Positions 5,355-8,050 of a stretch of DNA of 8,050 nt are shown here, piece after piece. A program made the position numbers and the translations under genes. The number at the start of each line of letters is the position of its first letter. Positions within the stretch are counted from its first letter, which is position 1. The notes below the pieces were generated by a model. That model worked only from the letters and a program-made list of their open reading frames with translations. It ran no database searches and was not told the origin of the DNA. The stretch is from an uncultured Sphingobium sp. (GTDB taxonomy: Bacteria; Pseudomonadota; Alphaproteobacteria; Sphingomonadales; Sphingomonadaceae): NCBI GenBank assembly GCA_913773715.1, contig CAJYHD010000287.1:1-8050 (forward strand). The letters run 5' to 3'.

Positions 5355-6560
5355 TCATCGGGCGTCTGATCCACGACGTCGCGCACGGTGCACCAGAGCA
5401 GTGCGGCGTGCCGCGCGTTTTCCCGACCACCGCATTATGCCAGTGACGAACAGCAGGGCCGGTGCGAACCCGACCAGCATGACTACAACCCGCCCGACAA
5501 TGCCGAACGCCTTGCCGTCATGGAGTGGTTGCACCCAATTCAGAACGGTGTCGCCAGCCCCGTCCGTATGGGGATCATGGATCGCCAGGACTGCGCCGCT
5601 GTATTGATCGAGCCAGACATGAGTGCGTGGAAAACGAGTCATTGGCGCGCCGGCCCGCCGCATTTGTAGATCGTAGGCGTCGGTCGGAAGGCGCGGGATT
5701 CGTATCCAGACGACCGCCGCCCCGGGGAAGCGGCGCATGCCGATCAACAAGGCTTGGTCAATGGAAATGCGCTTGCCGCCCGGTATCGGGCGTGAGGCGA
5801 CATCCGGTGTCGGGGTGAGTGGGCCCAGCATTGCCAGCAATGGCCGGGACTGGTTCGGTAAGCAGATGATGGCGGCGGTCAGCATCGAAAGCAGCAGCAC
5901 CGGCAAGGTGATCAGCCCTGAGATCTTGTGCAGGTCGTAAAGGCGACGGGGTAGAGCGGCGTTGCGCTTGACCAGAAGCTTCGATCGCAGCGTTCCACCC
6001 GGGACCACCCATGTCATCATGCCCGCGATCAGCATCGCCACCACCAGGAGCGAGACGACGCCCATCGCAATCTTGCCGCTCGGTCCCAGCAGCAGGTTCA
6101 GGTGTAGATCGTAGAGCCACGTGAAGAAGGTCTCCCGCCAATATGCATCGCGCAGAACGCGCAGTGATACAGGATCAACCGAAACCATCCGTGTTCGCCG
6201 CATATCCGAGCCCGCACTCTCGGCATAATAGCGCGTCGTGATGGGGCCGCCGGCGGGCGGGATCTCCATTTTCCAATAGCCGGACGATGTGACCGGCAAT
6301 CGCGTCAGCACCTTGTAAACGGCTTCATAGCTGGACGGACGTGCACCCTTTTGAAGCGTGCGCAGACTGGGATTCAGCGATCCATCCAGTTCCATGTAGA
6401 AAGCGAGGAGCGCGCCCGTGAGACCCGCAACGACCAATATGGCGCCACAGGCGAAGCCCAGCCAGCGGTGCAGCGTACTAAACCACCGCCGGACATGGGT
6501 ACGAGAGGCGATGCCTACGCCTTGTCGTGCCTGCTGTGAGTCGAATAGCTTGCGGATCAT
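5355..6560 (-). CDS. PepSY-associated membrane protein (ferric-siderophore reductase-like)
   Basis: A 401-aa inner-membrane protein of the PepSY-TM family, often encoded beside TonB-dependent siderophore receptors and thought to help release or reduce the imported metal. The four-helix pattern is clear: helices at about 34-56, 164-186, 213-234 and 354-376. Periplasmic PepSY-like regions lie between helices 1 and 2 and between 3 and 4 (KVLTRLP..., ISIDQALLIGMRRFPGAAV...). The conserved His residues expected near the helices are visible: H31 in LHRWLGF, H153 in LYDLHLNLLLG, H211 in LYDLHKISG and H347 in QPLHDGKAFG. These are candidate haem ligands, as in related reductases. The C-terminal tail is strongly basic. 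The start is ATG at 6560, with a poor ribosome site. It lies 31 bp after the receptor stop, so translation may depend on the receptor transcript. No sign of damage. Confidence 0.9.
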   Translation of the reverse strand: MIRKLFDSQQARQGVGIASRTHVRRWFSTLHRWLGFACGAILVVAGLTGALLAFYMELDGSLNPSLRTLQKGARPSSYEAVYKVLTRLPVTSSGYWKMEIPPAGGPITTRYYAESAGSDMRRTRMVSVDPVSLRVLRDAYWRETFFTWLYDLHLNLLLGPSGKIAMGVVSLLVVAMLIAGMMTWVVPGGTLRSKLLVKRNAALPRRLYDLHKISGLITLPVLLLSMLTAAIICLPNQSRPLLAMLGPLTPTPDVASRPIPGGKRISIDQALLIGMRRFPGAAVVWIRIPRLPTDAYDLQMRRAGAPMTRFPRTHVWLDQYSGAVLAIHDPHTDGAGDTVLNWVQPLHDGKAFGIVGRVVVMLVGFAPALLFVTGIMRWSGKRAARRTALVHRARRRGSDAR

Positions 6561-6591
6561 GCCCGATCTGATCGGATTTTGGCGATTGCCA

Positions 6592-8050
6592 TCAGAAGCC
6601 TGCGGTCAAAATGAGATTTGCCGATCGCGGCGCGGCGAGGAACGATTGCCCGCCGCCGCGTCCGTTGCTCACGTAATTAGTCGCATATAAGCGATCGAAC
6701 AGGTTCGACACGTGCACCTGCGCTACGATCTTTGGCGTCAATCGGACACTTATCCCCGCATCGGCCACGGCATATCCGGAGATGGACAATGTGTTGGCCG
6801 TGTTGATTAAAAGCTTGCCGACATAGCGCAGCCCGCCTTGGAGCTGGAGCTGGCTGTTCGCGTCCCAGATCGCCCACAGATTGCCGGAGCGATCGGGCAC
6901 GCCGACCGGGCGATTTCCTGCTCGCGAGACGACGATGCTGCCGACCCGTTCGCTGAAATCATCATATTTCGCATGCAGCAGTGTCCCGTTTGCTTGGAGT
7001 CGCAGACCCGGTACCACCAGCAGCGATAACATGGCCTCGCCACCGTAGGACGATTGTCCGCCGACCTGGATGGTGATGTTCGGATTGCTGGGCGATGGGA
7101 TCAGCAGATTGTTCTTGCTGATATGATAACCCGCTAGGGTCCATTCCAGTCGACCGTTCAGGAGGGAGCCCTTGATCCCGCCCTCGACCTGCTTCCCAGC
7201 GCTCAGCGCAAACTGCACCTGTGCCGCTGAGATGCAGCAGATATTGGCAACCGGATCGACTGCCTTGGAGAACTGGGCGTAGAGATTGACGCTGTTGGCA
7301 ATCTCATAGACGGTCCCTACCCGCCAGCTGATCGGTGAGTAGACCTTGCTGACCTCGCTGCCGGTGACTAGGTCCCGGCGCTTCACGTCCAGGCGATCAA
7401 ATCGCAAACCGGCCAGGATCGACAGTGCTGGTGTCACAGCCAGACGATCCTCGACGAACGGCGAGACCTGCTTCACGAACATCTGCTGATCAGTGGGGGT
7501 GAAGGTGGTGCCGATGAATGGCGGCGGATCGCTGTTGTAGAGATTTGTCGTCGTGGTGCCGGCAAAGATGTGCTGCCGACGGATATTGTCGAGATAGTCG
7601 GCGTCCAAACCGAAAGACAGGGTGTTCGCCATTCCTATCAGGGGCTGGTTCCAGCGCGCTTCTAGATGATTGTTGTACTGGCGTTGGCGCTGCTGGAAAG
7701 TCGCGTAATTGCCGACCAGGATGTTGTTTGACGTCGGCTGGTAATTGAACTGACTAGGATATTTCCATAGCCGCCGCCCATAGATATACGAGACTGTGTT
7801 GCTTACAGTGAAATTGGCGGATGGCTGCCATTCCAGCGTGGCATGCGCCCAGTCATCGGTGAATTGGATCCTTGATCCTTCGCTGACATAGTTTACACGG
7901 CGCAGCGCCTTGACGATGCGCCCGTCGATCAGCGGCAGACCGTTGTAGATCATCGGCTCATTATGGCTGAAATCGTTTGAGACTGTCAGTTTAAGGGTCG
8001 CATTGATCTGGTAGCTGATCGTGGCGGTGGCGGCGATGCTTTCGGACTTG
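6592..8050 (-). CDS. TonB-dependent siderophore receptor, C-terminal part (5' end outside window)
   Basis: The open frame runs uninterrupted off the right edge, giving 485 residues of an outer-membrane receptor; the ATG at 7953 is internal. Residues upstream of it read as barrel strands too (ISYQINATLKLTVSNDFS). The signal peptide, TonB box and plug domain must lie beyond the window. Barrel hallmarks include alternating aromatic strands (FTVSNTVSYIYGRR, VSPFVEDRLAV, LSILAGLRFDRLD, VNLYAQFSKAVDP, GYHISKNNLL) and the conserved end: a VHVSNLFDRLYATNY segment, then FLAAPRSANLILTAGF with terminal Phe for BAM recognition. The pattern is closest to ferrichrome/hydroxamate-type siderophore receptors (GLPLIDGR, AQFSKAVDP), though the ligand cannot be fixed from this part. 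An adjacent Cys pair occurs in a probable extracellular loop (VANICCISAAQ). The gene is followed by the PepSY gene, forming one uptake unit. Confidence 0.94.
   Translation of the reverse strand, partial: KSESIAATATISYQINATLKLTVSNDFSHNEPMIYNGLPLIDGRIVKALRRVNYVSEGSRIQFTDDWAHATLEWQPSANFTVSNTVSYIYGRRLWKYPSQFNYQPTSNNILVGNYATFQQRQRQYNNHLEARWNQPLIGMANTLSFGLDADYLDNIRRQHIFAGTTTTNLYNSDPPPFIGTTFTPTDQQMFVKQVSPFVEDRLAVTPALSILAGLRFDRLDVKRRDLVTGSEVSKVYSPISWRVGTVYEIANSVNLYAQFSKAVDPVANICCISAAQVQFALSAGKQVEGGIKGSLLNGRLEWTLAGYHISKNNLLIPSPSNPNITIQVGGQSSYGGEAMLSLLVVPGLRLQANGTLLHAKYDDFSERVGSIVVSRAGNRPVGVPDRSGNLWAIWDANSQLQLQGGLRYVGKLLINTANTLSISGYAVADAGISVRLTPKIVAQVHVSNLFDRLYATNYVSNGRGGGQSFLAAPRSANLILTAGF

Overview
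The window looks like chromosomal DNA of an alphaproteobacterium, most likely a sphingomonad. Supporting signs are the GC-rich coding style, a TonB-dependent receptor next to a PepSY membrane protein, a HisKA_3-type kinase paired with a NarL-type regulator, and a short exported protein whose N-terminus resembles sphingomonad PEP-CTERM-type proteins. The assignment comes from family resemblance recalled from memory; there is no rRNA or tRNA here to anchor it.

Layout. Positions 1-383 hold no convincing gene. They contain a perfect 8-bp hairpin (31-55) and a ~230-bp segment bounded by an inverted repeat (67-86 and 280-297), probably a degenerate intergenic repeat. A strong minus-strand terminator (384-414) and a second hairpin (422-438) close a 77-codon minus-strand gene (470-703) for a small exported protein of odd, possibly chimeric build. 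A divergent control region (704-940) separates it from a plus-strand signalling cassette: a NarL/FixJ response regulator (941-1636), an unrecognised 351-aa secreted protein (1737-2792) and a 739-aa multi-spanning histidine kinase (2841-5060). A 294-bp convergent gap without a clear gene follows. On the minus strand there is then a PepSY-type membrane protein (5355-6560) and, 31 bp upstream of it, the C-terminal 485 residues of a TonB-dependent receptor (6592-8050, cut by the window edge).

How they work together. The kinase and regulator very probably form a two-component pair, and the secreted protein encoded between them is a candidate sensor partner or main output. The most notable observation is a 16-bp GC-clamped motif, consensus CCCCCNRAACGAGGGG on one strand. 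It occurs three times, and all three copies lie in the intergenic spaces of this cassette: upstream of the small exported protein (808-823), upstream of the regulator (898-913) and upstream of the secreted protein (1667-1682). Copies 1 and 3 lie 21-22 bp before a plausible -10 element, so the motif would be centred near -42, a classical activator position. It is a good candidate for the binding site of the locus's own regulator, and would define a small self-contained regulon that includes two exported proteins of unknown function. The receptor and PepSY pair form a separate metal or siderophore uptake unit with no visible copy of the motif.
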